Below, piece by piece: positions 1 through 6,369 of a stretch of 26,303 nucleotides of DNA. Below the pieces are notes generated by a model that was given only the letters and a program-made list of their open reading frames with translations, did no database searches and had not been told where the DNA came from. Made by a program: the position numbers and the translations under genes. This stretch comes from M3007 sp046153695 (GTDB lineage Bacteria; Bacteroidota; Bacteroidia; Chitinophagales; Saprospiraceae). Within the stretch, counting starts at the first letter, position 1, and each line of letters begins with the position of its first letter. The stretch covers positions 1 through 26,303 of the forward strand of contig JBJXEZ010000019.1 of NCBI GenBank assembly GCA_046153695.1, in the 5' to 3' direction.

Positions 1-39
1 CCACGATAGATCTTGCACAAAAATTACTACAAACCTTTC

Positions 40-52
40 GGGGCGCTGCCCC
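40..52. other. Small GC hairpin near left edge
   Basis: GGGGC at 40-44 and GCCCC at 48-52 can pair around a 3-nt loop. It lies upstream of a DGR accessory ORF, where a variable-region target gene would be expected to end. It could be a terminator or a DGR target-site hairpin. No match to the end of the template repeat is visible in bases 1-39, so the target role is only a possibility. Confidence 0.35.
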
Positions 53-85
53 TGACTAAGTAGTTACAAAGCGCTTTAAATTTAC

Positions 86-112
86 TCGTCCGACGACAAA
101 TTCGTCGGACGA
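86..112. other. Perfect 11-bp inverted repeat (hairpin) before DGR ORF
   Basis: TCGTCCGACGA at 86-96 and TCGTCGGACGA at 102-112 are exact reverse complements around the 5-nt loop CAAAT. The hairpin ends 9 nt before the ATG at 122. DGR target sites often carry a hairpin just downstream of the variable region. It may equally be a terminator of a gene off the left edge or a regulatory stem for the ORF at 122. Confidence 0.6.
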
Positions 113-121
113 ACGCACAAT

Positions 122-325
122 ATGCAAATCAAAATATTCAACATTCCGATCCCTTGCGGGGAGGTGTTCAACGACGAGATGAACACGTTTTTGCGCAACA
201 AAAAAGTCGTATCGGTGGAAGACAGTTTGGTTCAGGGCGCATCGGGCACCTACTGGGTATTCAAGGTGCAATACCTGGACGACGTGGCGGCATCCGACCG
301 GGACAAGACCAAGGTGGACGTGTGA
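122..325 (+). pseudogene. Truncated DGR accessory ORF (HRDC-type family, N-terminal part)
   Basis: This 67-codon ORF opens with MQIKIFNIPIPCGEVFNDEM and contains NTFLRNKKVV and YWVFKVQYLDD. From memory, this matches the small accessory protein that sits just upstream of the template repeat in many Bacteroidota DGRs. Those proteins are roughly twice as long and continue into an HRDC-like C-terminal part after a K-V-D-Y stretch. Here the frame reads KTKVDV and then stops exactly where template-repeat sequence begins, around 316-325. The second half therefore looks deleted and the gene fused to the repeat. The accessory role in retrohoming is family knowledge. This copy is probably non-functional. 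The ATG at 122 is chosen because the conserved MQIKI opening starts there; no strong ribosome-binding site is visible. Confidence 0.6.
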
Positions 326-466
326 ATCGTGGCGGCTCCTGGAACAACGACGCGCAGAACTGCCGCACCGCGTACCGGAACCACAACACGCCGACGAACC
401 GCAACAACAACGTCGGCTTCCGCCTCGTCGGCCCTTCCCAGCTCACAGGAATGCCGGATGGCAGCC
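319..466 (+). repeat. DGR template repeat (TR), orphaned
   Basis: Read from 322, the sequence encodes VNRGGSWNNDAQNC, then RTAYRNHNTPTNRNNN and VGFRLVGPSQ. This is the C-type-lectin (formylglycine-generating-enzyme-like) tail typical of DGR variable regions. Ten of about 39 residues are Asn, nine of them AAC codons, the hallmark of a template for adenine-directed mutagenesis. The frame has no protein upstream that would make it a genuine target gene; it simply abuts the truncated accessory ORF. A TR is therefore a better reading than a variable region. The boundaries are approximate. No reverse transcriptase follows, and no matching variable region lies in the window. Confidence 0.72.
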
Positions 467-561
467 ACTGAACAGGTGTTTGTCCCGTCTGTCGCCCCGG
501 AAAGGGCGCGAGCAAAGAGCGCTCCGCGAGGAGCCTTGTGGCGGCAGTGCTGGTAGGCACG
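467..561 (+). ncRNA. Likely DGR RNA spacer downstream of TR
   Basis: These roughly 95 bases follow the TR and carry GC-rich complementary segments (for example AGCGCTCC and GGAGCC), ending with AGTGCTGGTAGGC. In intact DGRs the stretch between TR and the reverse transcriptase gene is transcribed and structured, and it primes cDNA synthesis. The resemblance to that spacer is from memory. The expected reverse transcriptase start is replaced by a dispersed repeat at about 562. Confidence 0.4.
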
Positions 562-640
562 TCATGGATTTGACAAACGAAGGTTCTGCCGCCCTGTTTT
601 TGAAGGGAGGTTTGCCCGCTGCGGTTGTCGCCCCCAGCCC
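562..640 (+). repeat. Dispersed repeat, copy 1
   Basis: It contains GGATTTGACAAACGAAGGTT and then CCCTGTTTTTGAAGGGAGG and TTGTCGCCCC. A second copy in the same orientation lies at 1834-1912, on the other side of the nuclease gene. The two align over about 75 bases with scattered differences. It carries no protein of its own. It sits where the DGR reverse transcriptase would be expected to begin. Confidence 0.6.
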
Positions 641-805
641 GTACTCCCCCCCTCGTAGCACGGGTAGGCCCTTGGCGGGGCGATAAAAGACGGGAGGGGA
701 AACAGCGGGGGGCGACCATCGGGCTGGCAGCAACCGGGATATATTGAATTTCAATAAATGTATCGTACTCATTCCTCAAGCGGCAGACTGACATCGGTCG
801 TCCCC
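641..805. other. GC-rich non-coding stretch with inverted repeat
   Basis: No convincing gene is visible. GTCGCCCCC at 627-635 and GGGGGCGAC at 708-716 are exact complements separated by 72 bases of C- and G-rich sequence that can itself partly pair. This may be the body of the same repeat unit. The remainder up to the promoter box at 806 shows nothing recognisable. Confidence 0.4.
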
Positions 806-813
806 TATTTTTG
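806..813 (+). promoter_or_regulatory. Bacteroidota -7 box upstream of nuclease gene
   Basis: TATTTTTG matches the TAnnTTTG consensus of Bacteroidota housekeeping promoters and lies 25 nt before the ATG at 839. No clear -33 TTG element is seen at the expected distance, so this is tentative. Confidence 0.4.
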
Positions 814-838
814 TAAAGGCCAATAACCCGGCCGCAAC

Positions 839-1804
839 ATGAATATAACCGAGAACATCTCCCTTACCCGCCCGCACGATGCGTATTTCGAGCAGGTGTT
901 CAAAGTGCTGCCGGTGGCGCTCGAACTGCTCCGCGCCTTTTTGCCGCCCGAACAAGTAGCCGAGCTGAATCTGGATACCCTGAAATTGTCGCCGGAGCGG
1001 TTACTTTCCGACGATTTGCGCGAGTTCTACTCCGACCTGGTGTACACGTGCTACACAACTGGCAACAAGCCAGTGCGCATCTGCCTGCTGTTGGAGCACA
1101 AAAGTGCGCCAACAGGTCGTCGTATCTACATCCAGTTGGGAAATTATCTGCGAGGCATTCAGGAAGAAGATATTCGCCAGAAGCGCCCGCGTTTTACGCT
1201 CACGATACCCGTGCTGTTCTACCACGGCAAAAAGCCTTGGCGCACCAAGCCGTTGCGCGAGCAGTACGGTGTTGTACCGGCTGTACTCGCCGGGTATGTG
1301 CCGCACTTCGACATCTTGAAGGTGGACCTGCAGGCCATCTCCGATGAAGATATTTTAGCGATGCGCGACATCGTGTTGCTGCGCAACATCCTGTTGGTGT
1401 TCAAACACATCCGCGAAGGCAAATACATCCGGCAACATTTTCGGGACTTGCTTATTTTTGTCCACGAAAATGTCGCTGAGGAAGTGTGGCTTGGTTTGTT
1501 TCAGGTCACCTTCCTGTACGTTCAAATTGCATCACCACTTAAAAAAGACGATATTATGGAATTAGCCAAAACACTACCGCCGAAGGAAAGCCGCCGAGCC
1601 AAAACGGCGTACGAGCAGTTTGTGGATGAAGGGATCGAAAAAGGCTTTAAAAAAGGCATTGAAAAGGGCATTGAAAAGGGCATTGAAAAAGTAATCGTCG
1701 CTTTTTTGAAAAAGAACCCGGATTGGTCTGATGATCGGGTGGCCGAATATTTCGATCTGCCGGTAGGCACTATAAAAAAAGTACGATTGGTATTGGGTGG
1801 GTAG
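839..1804 (+). CDS. Rpn-family PD-(D/E)XK nuclease (transposase_31-like)
   Basis: This 321-residue protein belongs to the Rpn / 'putative transposase' group of PD-(D/E)XK nucleases. In E. coli these nick or cut DNA and promote RecA-independent recombination. The visible catalytic pattern is D66 in YSDLVY, then E86-x-K88 in LLLEHKS, followed by Q99 and Y103 in IQLGNY. The opening motif RPHDAYFEQVF is also typical. The C-terminal third has a charged linker built from a 12-bp DNA repeat (three G-I-E-K units, about 1657-1692), then a short helical segment, NPDWSDDRVAEYF. Length is normal for the family. The gene stands alone between two copies of a dispersed repeat, consistent with an accessory, mobile or defence-like role. 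Family confidence is high; the biological role is uncertain. Confidence 0.85.
   Translation: MNITENISLTRPHDAYFEQVFKVLPVALELLRAFLPPEQVAELNLDTLKLSPERLLSDDLREFYSDLVYTCYTTGNKPVRICLLLEHKSAPTGRRIYIQLGNYLRGIQEEDIRQKRPRFTLTIPVLFYHGKKPWRTKPLREQYGVVPAVLAGYVPHFDILKVDLQAISDEDILAMRDIVLLRNILLVFKHIREGKYIRQHFRDLLIFVHENVAEEVWLGLFQVTFLYVQIASPLKKDDIMELAKTLPPKESRRAKTAYEQFVDEGIEKGFKKGIEKGIEKGIEKVIVAFLKKNPDWSDDRVAEYFDLPVGTIKKVRLVLGG
1657..1692 (+). repeat. Triplicated 12-bp unit inside nuclease gene
   Basis: GGCATTGAAAAG/A occurs three times in tandem, encoding G-I-E-K repeats. It is preceded by two related degenerate units (GGGATCGAAAAA, GGCTTTAAAAAA). The unit length is a multiple of three, so changes in copy number would keep the frame. 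Confidence 0.75.
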
Positions 1805-1833
1805 GGCTGCCTGAATAACACAACTGTAGGCAG

Positions 1834-1912
1834 TACCTGGATTTGGCAAGACCGAAGGTTTTGCTACCCTGTTTTTGAAGGGAGTGATACCGGCTTCGTT
1901 TGTCGCCCCTGT
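1834..1912 (+). repeat. Dispersed repeat, copy 2
   Basis: It contains GGATTTGGCAAGACCGAAGG and then CCCTGTTTTTGAAGGGAG and TTTGTCGCCCC. It is the partner of the copy at 562-640, in the same orientation, so the nuclease gene is bracketed by direct repeats about 1.27 kb apart. Confidence 0.6.
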
Positions 1913-1974
1913 TATTGGGCAACCCATGTTACGAGAGGGCAGAGCAGCGGAAGCCTTCATAGAGCGCGGAGTTC

Positions 1975-2121
1975 CTATGCTTTGATCGCTGCTTCCCCGA
2001 ACTTAGAGCGTGTATAGAATTCAGTCGCCGGGCTGCAAAGCGCGTCCAAAACCTCGAACCCTCCGATGACTGCCAACGAGAATATCGGCCCCGAATCCGC
2101 GATGACGAGTCCTGCCTTCAT
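1975..2121 (-). pseudogene. PIN-domain (DUF3368-like) toxin, truncated
   Basis: The frame begins with ATG at 2121, one base after the stop of the UPF0175 gene, and reads MKAGLVIADSGPIFSLAVIG then GFEVLDAL. This is the start of a PIN-domain toxin of the type paired with UPF0175 antitoxins; the Asp of ADSGPI is the first metal-binding acidic residue. After about residue 28 the homology ends abruptly and the frame runs into the mobile-repeat end at 2003-2038, stopping at codon 49. A normal PIN toxin is about 150-160 residues, so the remaining acidic residues are missing and the protein cannot be an active RNase. The likely cause is insertion of, or recombination at, the repeat. Confidence 0.7.
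2003..2038. repeat. Solo end of GAGCGTGTTTAAATTT-type element (copy D)
   Basis: TTAGAGCGTGTATAGAATTC followed by AGTCGCCGGGCTGCAA closely matches the reverse complement of the right arm of the element at 12406-12490 (GAGCGTGTTCAAATTTCAGT then CGCCGGGCCGCAA). The match begins exactly where the PIN-toxin homology ends. Only one end is present, so this is a solo or truncated copy. Confidence 0.6.
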
Positions 2122-2122
2122 G

Positions 2123-2356
2123 TTATCCCAATTTTTGAATACCGGCCATGACATCTTCCACGCTCAAAGTTGAAATCGGGAGGCTGTTTTCAGCAAGTAC
2201 CGTTTCAAATTGCAAACGTGACATGCCCGCTATTTGCGCGGCTTTGCCGATCGTAACTTTTTGCTGGACAAACAACTGAATGGCTAAAGAGACTTTTATT
2301 CGATGCTTGAGTTCTTTTTCTGACTCATTAAGCGTCAGCAGAATGTCGGAGGGCAA
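2123..2356 (-). CDS. UPF0175 family protein (putative antitoxin)
   Basis: This protein of about 77 residues matches the UPF0175 pattern: LAIQLFVQQKVTIGKAAQIA followed by GMSRLQFETVLAENSLPIS and an acidic end, SVEDVMAGIQ. The GKAAQIAGMSR segment is a helix-turn-helix-like core. UPF0175 proteins usually precede a PIN-domain toxin and are thought to act as its antitoxin. Here the next frame, one base downstream, is that toxin in truncated form. The only in-frame start near the expected N-terminus is TTG at 2354-2356; no ATG gives a sensible length, so the start may itself be damaged. It is probably an orphan antitoxin remnant of a toxin-antitoxin pair. Confidence 0.7.
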   Translation of the reverse strand: MPSDILLTLNESEKELKHRIKVSLAIQLFVQQKVTIGKAAQIAGMSRLQFETVLAENSLPISTLSVEDVMAGIQKLG

Positions 2357-2486
2357 GAACGCTACGCATCGAGTTGCAGATGTTCGCGAGCATATCCCCG
2401 CTCGGCCTTGTCATGCCAGCGGCTATGCGTGGCGAGGGCTTGACGGTATAGAGATTAGGCTACCTATGTACGTTGTGTACAAACAA

Positions 2487-2531
2487 CAAAACCGCCGCCC
2501 CCGCTTCTCTCCAGCAGGGGCGGCGGTTTTG
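2487..2531. terminator. Strong bidirectional intrinsic terminator
   Basis: CAAAACCGCCGCCCC at 2487-2501 and GGGGCGGCGGTTTTG at 2517-2531 form a perfect 15-bp stem around a 15-nt loop. An A-rich left arm and T-rich right arm give U-tracts in both directions. It lies 23 bases beyond the stop of the minus-strand gene ending at 2554, and insulates it from the UPF0175 region. Confidence 0.85.
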
Positions 2532-2553
2532 TCAACGCCGCCAATCAAATAAC

Positions 2554-4932
2554 CTACTGCTTCAGTACCCGCTGCACTGCCGCGCCGCCGGGGCCTTCCA
2601 CATGCAGGAACAGCATGCCCGGCTTGGTACGGTCGTTCAGTTCGAGTGTGGCTTCGTTGTAGCCCTGAGCACGATCGGTCTGCGAAGTCTGCAAAACCAT
2701 GCCTGCCGCGTCAGTAAGCGTGATCGTGGTGGTGCCTGGTTCGGGCAGGTAGAATGTGGCGGTCAGCCGATCCTGTACCGGGTTGGGCCACAGCGACATC
2801 AGGCGCAGGCGCTTGCCCGGCGTAGTAGCGAGGGGCTGGTATTTCAGGCTGGCACCAACCTGCTTCAGGTCGCGCAAGTAGGCCTCGGCGGGTGTGATGG
2901 CGGAACTGATGCGCACCAATTGGCTGAGTGTGCCGCTGCTCTGGGCTTTGAACACCACCGTAAATGCCCGCATGAACATATCTTTCCCTATTACCGTCGG
3001 GTCGAGCATGGCCACCGAGTGCCAGGTGGCAGTGACGTGCCCTTCGCCTGGTGTTGCCGTGAATTCGGCAGGCACCAGATCAGGCTCCACCTGCTGCAAG
3101 GCCAGCACCGCCGGATCAAAATCGAGGGTAAACTGGAAGCCCACCAAATTGGCCAGATCGGGTGTGGTGATGTCCACACGCACGATATCGCCAGCGGCAA
3201 ATACCTTGTCTTTGGTTTGGAAAAACACCTCGCCTTCGGCTTGACGGTCGCTGGCTTCCAGGGATTGCAAATTGGTATTGCCGGAGCCGTTCACATCGCC
3301 GGTTTTGATACCAATGAAATTCGAAGCGGGCAGGGGCATCGCCGCCGACATGCAAAACGTCGAGGTGGCGCTGGGAACAGAACCGGCCCACGGCTGGCTC
3401 GGATTGGCAAAAGTGTACGAACCGGGCAAAAACTGCCACACGGGCTTATCGGGAAACGTGAGTTGTGCGCCGAGCAGCACTTTCGAGATTTTCAGCACAT
3501 CGGCAGGGGTTAGGCTGCCGGATTTATCCACATCGGCGGCCAGCAGTTGGTAGGGTGTGGCGAGTGGCAAAAAGCCGTCCACATGCGCGGCTGCGAGCAG
3601 GGCATCCAGCGTGTTAACGCCGGCATTAACCGAAGCGCCGCTGTTCATAAAGGCTTCCAGGCTGTAGTTGCAGCCGGAGGTCAGGCTGAGCATTTCGTAC
3701 TTGCCATCGGCATCGGTCTGCGCGGTTTTGAGGGTGTTGTTGTATTGCTTCAGCGCTACTTGTGCGCCTGGCACGGGTTTGTTGGCAAACGTAATCACTT
3801 TACCCGGCAGTTTGTTTGGGGGGGCACAGGAGCCCATGTTGTCCTGCACGTTTACGAACGTGAGGCAGTAGTCAGCGTTACCGTAGGCATCTTCGGCCCA
3901 TACCTCTACCGATTGCGGGCCGAGTTCACTGCATCCGAAGGTGACGGAATTGCTGTTGATCGGAAAGCCCGTGCCCGAGCCGGCTTTACGGATGCCAATC
4001 TTGATCTGGCTGTTGGGCGTGCAGTTGTCGAAATACGATTTGATAAAATCGGTGTCGAAGAGTGTGATCATGCCGGTCTGCATGATGTTAATGCTAAGGC
4101 CATTGATGCACACGACGGTGGGTGCCTTGCAGTCTTTGACAATGAACTCGTATTTGCAGATGGTCTCGTTGCCGCATTTATCGTTGGCGACCCATTCAAT
4201 TTTGTGTGTGCCGTAGGGCAACCCGACCCCGGTCGGGAAGGTGATGCTGCCCATGAGTGTGTCGCTGCCGACAATGGTTTTGTCAATCGGCCAGGCACCT
4301 GGAGCGCTGCTGCTCAGGAAGGTTTCCATACTGCCGTTGCCGTCGAGGTCGAGAAACAGGCGGTAGCTCAGCAGCAGGTCGGTTTTGGAGCAAATATCAG
4401 TCACCTTTGCACTGAGGCTCACCGGCCCCTCGCACAGGTTGACGTGGCCGTTGTTGTACTGTGCAGGGTCGTTGGATGTGAGATCACAGAATTCCAGCGG
4501 CCCGGCAGGACAATCCACAAAAGTAGGTGCCTCGGCATCCAGAACCTTGATGACCTGGGTGTACCGGAGGTGGCCCCGGTTGGACGGCTGTCCGAACAGG
4601 GTAGGGCCGGTGTCGGTATCGGTGGGGTTGGTGATGAATATGGGCGAGGCATTGGGGTCGTAGTCGCACCAGTAGAGCAACGTGAATGTGCGCAGGATTT
4701 TTTTGCAGCCGCCGCCCTGGGTGATGTTGAAGACCATGTCAGAAACGGACACACCTACGTTGAAGGAGCAGTTGGCGAACATTTCGATGACGGGGTTCTC
4801 AATGTCGGCCTGGGCGCCGCAGCCATAAACGGTGGCATCGTCGGGGAATTTGACCCGGTAGTAGGCGTTTTGAGCGGTGATGGCGCTCACGAAGAGCGCG
4901 AGAGAAGCGGTAAGTAGGATGATTGATCGCAT
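2554..4932 (-). CDS. Secreted multidomain protein with dockerin- and cohesin-like modules and T9SS tail
   Basis: This 792-residue protein starts with a signal peptide, MRSIILLTASLALFVSAITA. The first ~370 residues are Ig/HYR-like repeats with many paired Cys (such as EAPTFVDCPAGPLEFC and CKAPTVVC). Around 377-450 is a carboxypeptidase-regulatory-like fold (PGAQVALKQY...TDADGKYEMLSL). Near 464-490, AADVDKSGSLTPADVLKISK is a type-I dockerin/EF-hand-like loop, with a second half-site, TGDVNGSGNTN, near 544. Residues ~575-690 resemble a cohesin (VGFQFTLDFDPAVLALQQVE). The last ~85 residues (LWPNPVQDRL...VQRVLKQ) are a T9SS type A sorting domain. The protein is therefore predicted to be exported by T9SS and held at or released from the surface. 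Its substrate is unknown. It is bounded downstream by a strong terminator. Confidence 0.85.
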   Translation of the reverse strand: MRSIILLTASLALFVSAITAQNAYYRVKFPDDATVYGCGAQADIENPVIEMFANCSFNVGVSVSDMVFNITQGGGCKKILRTFTLLYWCDYDPNASPIFITNPTDTDTGPTLFGQPSNRGHLRYTQVIKVLDAEAPTFVDCPAGPLEFCDLTSNDPAQYNNGHVNLCEGPVSLSAKVTDICSKTDLLLSYRLFLDLDGNGSMETFLSSSAPGAWPIDKTIVGSDTLMGSITFPTGVGLPYGTHKIEWVANDKCGNETICKYEFIVKDCKAPTVVCINGLSINIMQTGMITLFDTDFIKSYFDNCTPNSQIKIGIRKAGSGTGFPINSNSVTFGCSELGPQSVEVWAEDAYGNADYCLTFVNVQDNMGSCAPPNKLPGKVITFANKPVPGAQVALKQYNNTLKTAQTDADGKYEMLSLTSGCNYSLEAFMNSGASVNAGVNTLDALLAAAHVDGFLPLATPYQLLAADVDKSGSLTPADVLKISKVLLGAQLTFPDKPVWQFLPGSYTFANPSQPWAGSVPSATSTFCMSAAMPLPASNFIGIKTGDVNGSGNTNLQSLEASDRQAEGEVFFQTKDKVFAAGDIVRVDITTPDLANLVGFQFTLDFDPAVLALQQVEPDLVPAEFTATPGEGHVTATWHSVAMLDPTVIGKDMFMRAFTVVFKAQSSGTLSQLVRISSAITPAEAYLRDLKQVGASLKYQPLATTPGKRLRLMSLWPNPVQDRLTATFYLPEPGTTTITLTDAAGMVLQTSQTDRAQGYNEATLELNDRTKPGMLFLHVEGPGGAAVQRVLKQ

Positions 4933-4951
4933 AAAGTATCGGATTTTCCCA

Positions 4952-4959
4952 CGAAGTTA
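4952..4959 (-). promoter_or_regulatory. Possible -7 box for the dockerin/cohesin gene
   Basis: On the minus strand TAACTTCG matches TAnnTTTG at seven of eight positions and lies 19 nt before the start at 4932. No convincing -33 element is seen. Confidence 0.3.
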
Positions 4960-5078
4960 GTGAAAAGGCCCGGCACGCTGGATCGTTTTGTCCTGCCGGA
5001 AATCGTCGCCTGCCCGACGTAATGCCACGTTGGCGTTTTCTGAATTAAAAACCGGCAATGAGTACGACCCTGCCTATA

Positions 5079-6086
5079 TCACTCCACCACCACTCTTTGC
5101 ACGCCGGTTTGGCCGTTTTTACTCACCAAACGGAACAAAAAAAGGCCATGGTCTTGTACGGTCAGGCGTTCGCCGCTAGTCACGGCTGGCAGGGTTCGGA
5201 GCCAGCGGCCTTGCGCGTCGAAAATGTCGAGGCGGGCAGTGCCGAGGTCTTCGGGCAGGTGCAAGATCAGTTCGCCCGACGTGGGGTTGGGCGACACGCG
5301 GAAGGCGATACCTTCGCCAGCGGCATCTTTTACCGTGCTGACGCAAACGTAGCGGGTATCGAACAGCGCCTGCAGGGAGTCAATCGGCTCGATACCGACG
5401 GGGTCATAGGATACGAACAGCCGCAGTGTCAGGTTGGAGGCCGAGTCGCCGGGAGCGGCCACTTTAAGGAATGCGAACATAGACGAGGTGCCATTGCTTG
5501 CGCAGCGGGAGTCGGCGCCCGATACGTTTGCGCCTTGCATGGCTGCCATGAGTCGGTTAGCGAGGCAGCCGCCTGCGGCCAGGAAGCGGGCTTCCATTGA
5601 ATCGAGTATGGCTGCGCCGGACAGGATGTTGCCCTGGATTGAGTAGTTTGGTCCCACCCGGTGAGCCTTCACATTGAGGCAATTGGCTCCGGTGAAGGCT
5701 GCAGCCATGGGTGCGCCGTTTTGCAGAGCGGCCACGCCGTACTGCCGCTGAGTGGAGCCGCTCTGGGCATCATTGGCGGCCAGCCAGTTCACCACCGCTT
5801 GCGGGGTCATGCCTTCGGCCAAACGGGCGCGGGCATTCAACTGGTTTTGCTGCAGGTAAGAAGCCTGCGTGTTGATGGCACCCCGGCCGGGCAGCAAGTC
5901 GCCGAGGAAGTCAGGATCGAAGTTTGGGAAAAAATTTTTCAGGTTAGTAGCACTGATGCACGACGCGCCCGCGCTGCCGACTTCACCGGTTAGGGAGTCC
6001 ACAGCCACGATGGAAAAGGTGTCTTGAGCAAGGGAAAGGCAGGTTTGGAGTGTGAGAAAAAGCGCGAAAGAGAATTGTTTTTTCAT
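5079..6086 (-). CDS. Secreted DUF1028 protein with T9SS sorting tail
   Basis: This 335-residue protein has a signal peptide (MKKQFSFALFLTLQTCLSLA) followed directly by DTFSIVAVDSLTGEVGSAGA, the characteristic opening of DUF1028, a family with a predicted Ntn-hydrolase-like fold. Further matches to the domain are GRGAINTQASY, LAEGMTPQAVVNWL, RQYGVAAL, YSIQGNIL and LFVSYDP, up to about residue 240. The last ~75 residues (VSPNPTSGELILHL...VQRVVVE) form a T9SS type A sorting domain. It is predicted to be exported and then sorted by a PorU-type sortase such as the one encoded next door. The enzymatic reaction of DUF1028 is not established. It has its own upstream region, containing an inverted-repeat element, so it is probably not in one operon with porU. 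Confidence 0.88.
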   Translation of the reverse strand: MKKQFSFALFLTLQTCLSLAQDTFSIVAVDSLTGEVGSAGASCISATNLKNFFPNFDPDFLGDLLPGRGAINTQASYLQQNQLNARARLAEGMTPQAVVNWLAANDAQSGSTQRQYGVAALQNGAPMAAAFTGANCLNVKAHRVGPNYSIQGNILSGAAILDSMEARFLAAGGCLANRLMAAMQGANVSGADSRCASNGTSSMFAFLKVAAPGDSASNLTLRLFVSYDPVGIEPIDSLQALFDTRYVCVSTVKDAAGEGIAFRVSPNPTSGELILHLPEDLGTARLDIFDAQGRWLRTLPAVTSGERLTVQDHGLFLFRLVSKNGQTGVQRVVVE

Positions 6087-6127
6087 GACGGACGGTGTGC
6101 AGTGTTGTGTATGGAACGGCGCTGGAA

Positions 6128-6135
6128 TAAAGGTA
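6128..6135 (-). promoter_or_regulatory. Possible -7 box for the DUF1028 gene
   Basis: On the minus strand TACCTTTA matches TAnnTTTG at seven of eight positions, about 41 nt before the start at 6086, with TTTG immediately upstream. Weak support only. Confidence 0.35.
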
Positions 6136-6193
6136 CAAATTTGGCGGCCTTGTTTTGCTGCTGTTTTCGTTGCTCGTCGGTTGTTTAGGCACC

Positions 6194-6363
6194 ACTAAGA
6201 GCGTGTTTAAATTTAACATTCGGATGGCAAGGCGATTCAATTTTATTCTGACCAAGGCATTTTTTGCAGGTGTATGTGGGCAATACGGCGAAAAAAATAA
6301 CGCAGGGCAGGGTAAAATTGGACGGCCTGACACCGAAATGTTAAATTTAAACACGCTCTTAGT
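6194..6363. mobile_element. MITE-like element with 27-bp perfect terminal inverted repeats (copy A)
   Basis: Bases 6194-6220 (ACTAAGAGCGTGTTTAAATT then TAACATT) are the exact reverse complement of 6337-6363. The 170-bp unit carries no gene and lies between porU and the DUF1028 gene. The outermost bases include TA at both ends, which would suit a TA-targeting element, but no unambiguous target duplication can be read. Related ends occur at 12406-12490, 2003-2038 and 15447-15469. The fold may also act as a terminator for porU. Confidence 0.7.
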
Positions 6364-6369
6364 CAGCCA

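Noticed and set aside
319..466. The Asn-rich segment as a variable region rather than a template
   Set aside because: There is no target gene upstream in frame, the AAC codons are largely intact, and it follows the accessory ORF as templates do. The variable-region reading is kept only as a way to refute the DGR finding.
154..471. Open frame covering the template repeat, as a lectin-like protein gene
   Set aside because: It is out of frame with the conserved accessory protein for its first half and only becomes protein-like at the repeat. It is the TR read by chance in an open frame.
839..1804. Calling the gene a true transposase
   Set aside because: The family is named transposase_31 in places, but the residues are of a PD-(D/E)XK nuclease and no terminal inverted repeats flank it.
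2473..3513. Long plus-strand open frame
   Set aside because: It is antisense to the T9SS-tail protein gene, whose domains are clear; no family resemblance.
3547..4917. 456-codon plus-strand open frame
   Set aside because: Mirror of the same minus-strand gene in a GC-biased codon frame; low-complexity composition and no motifs.
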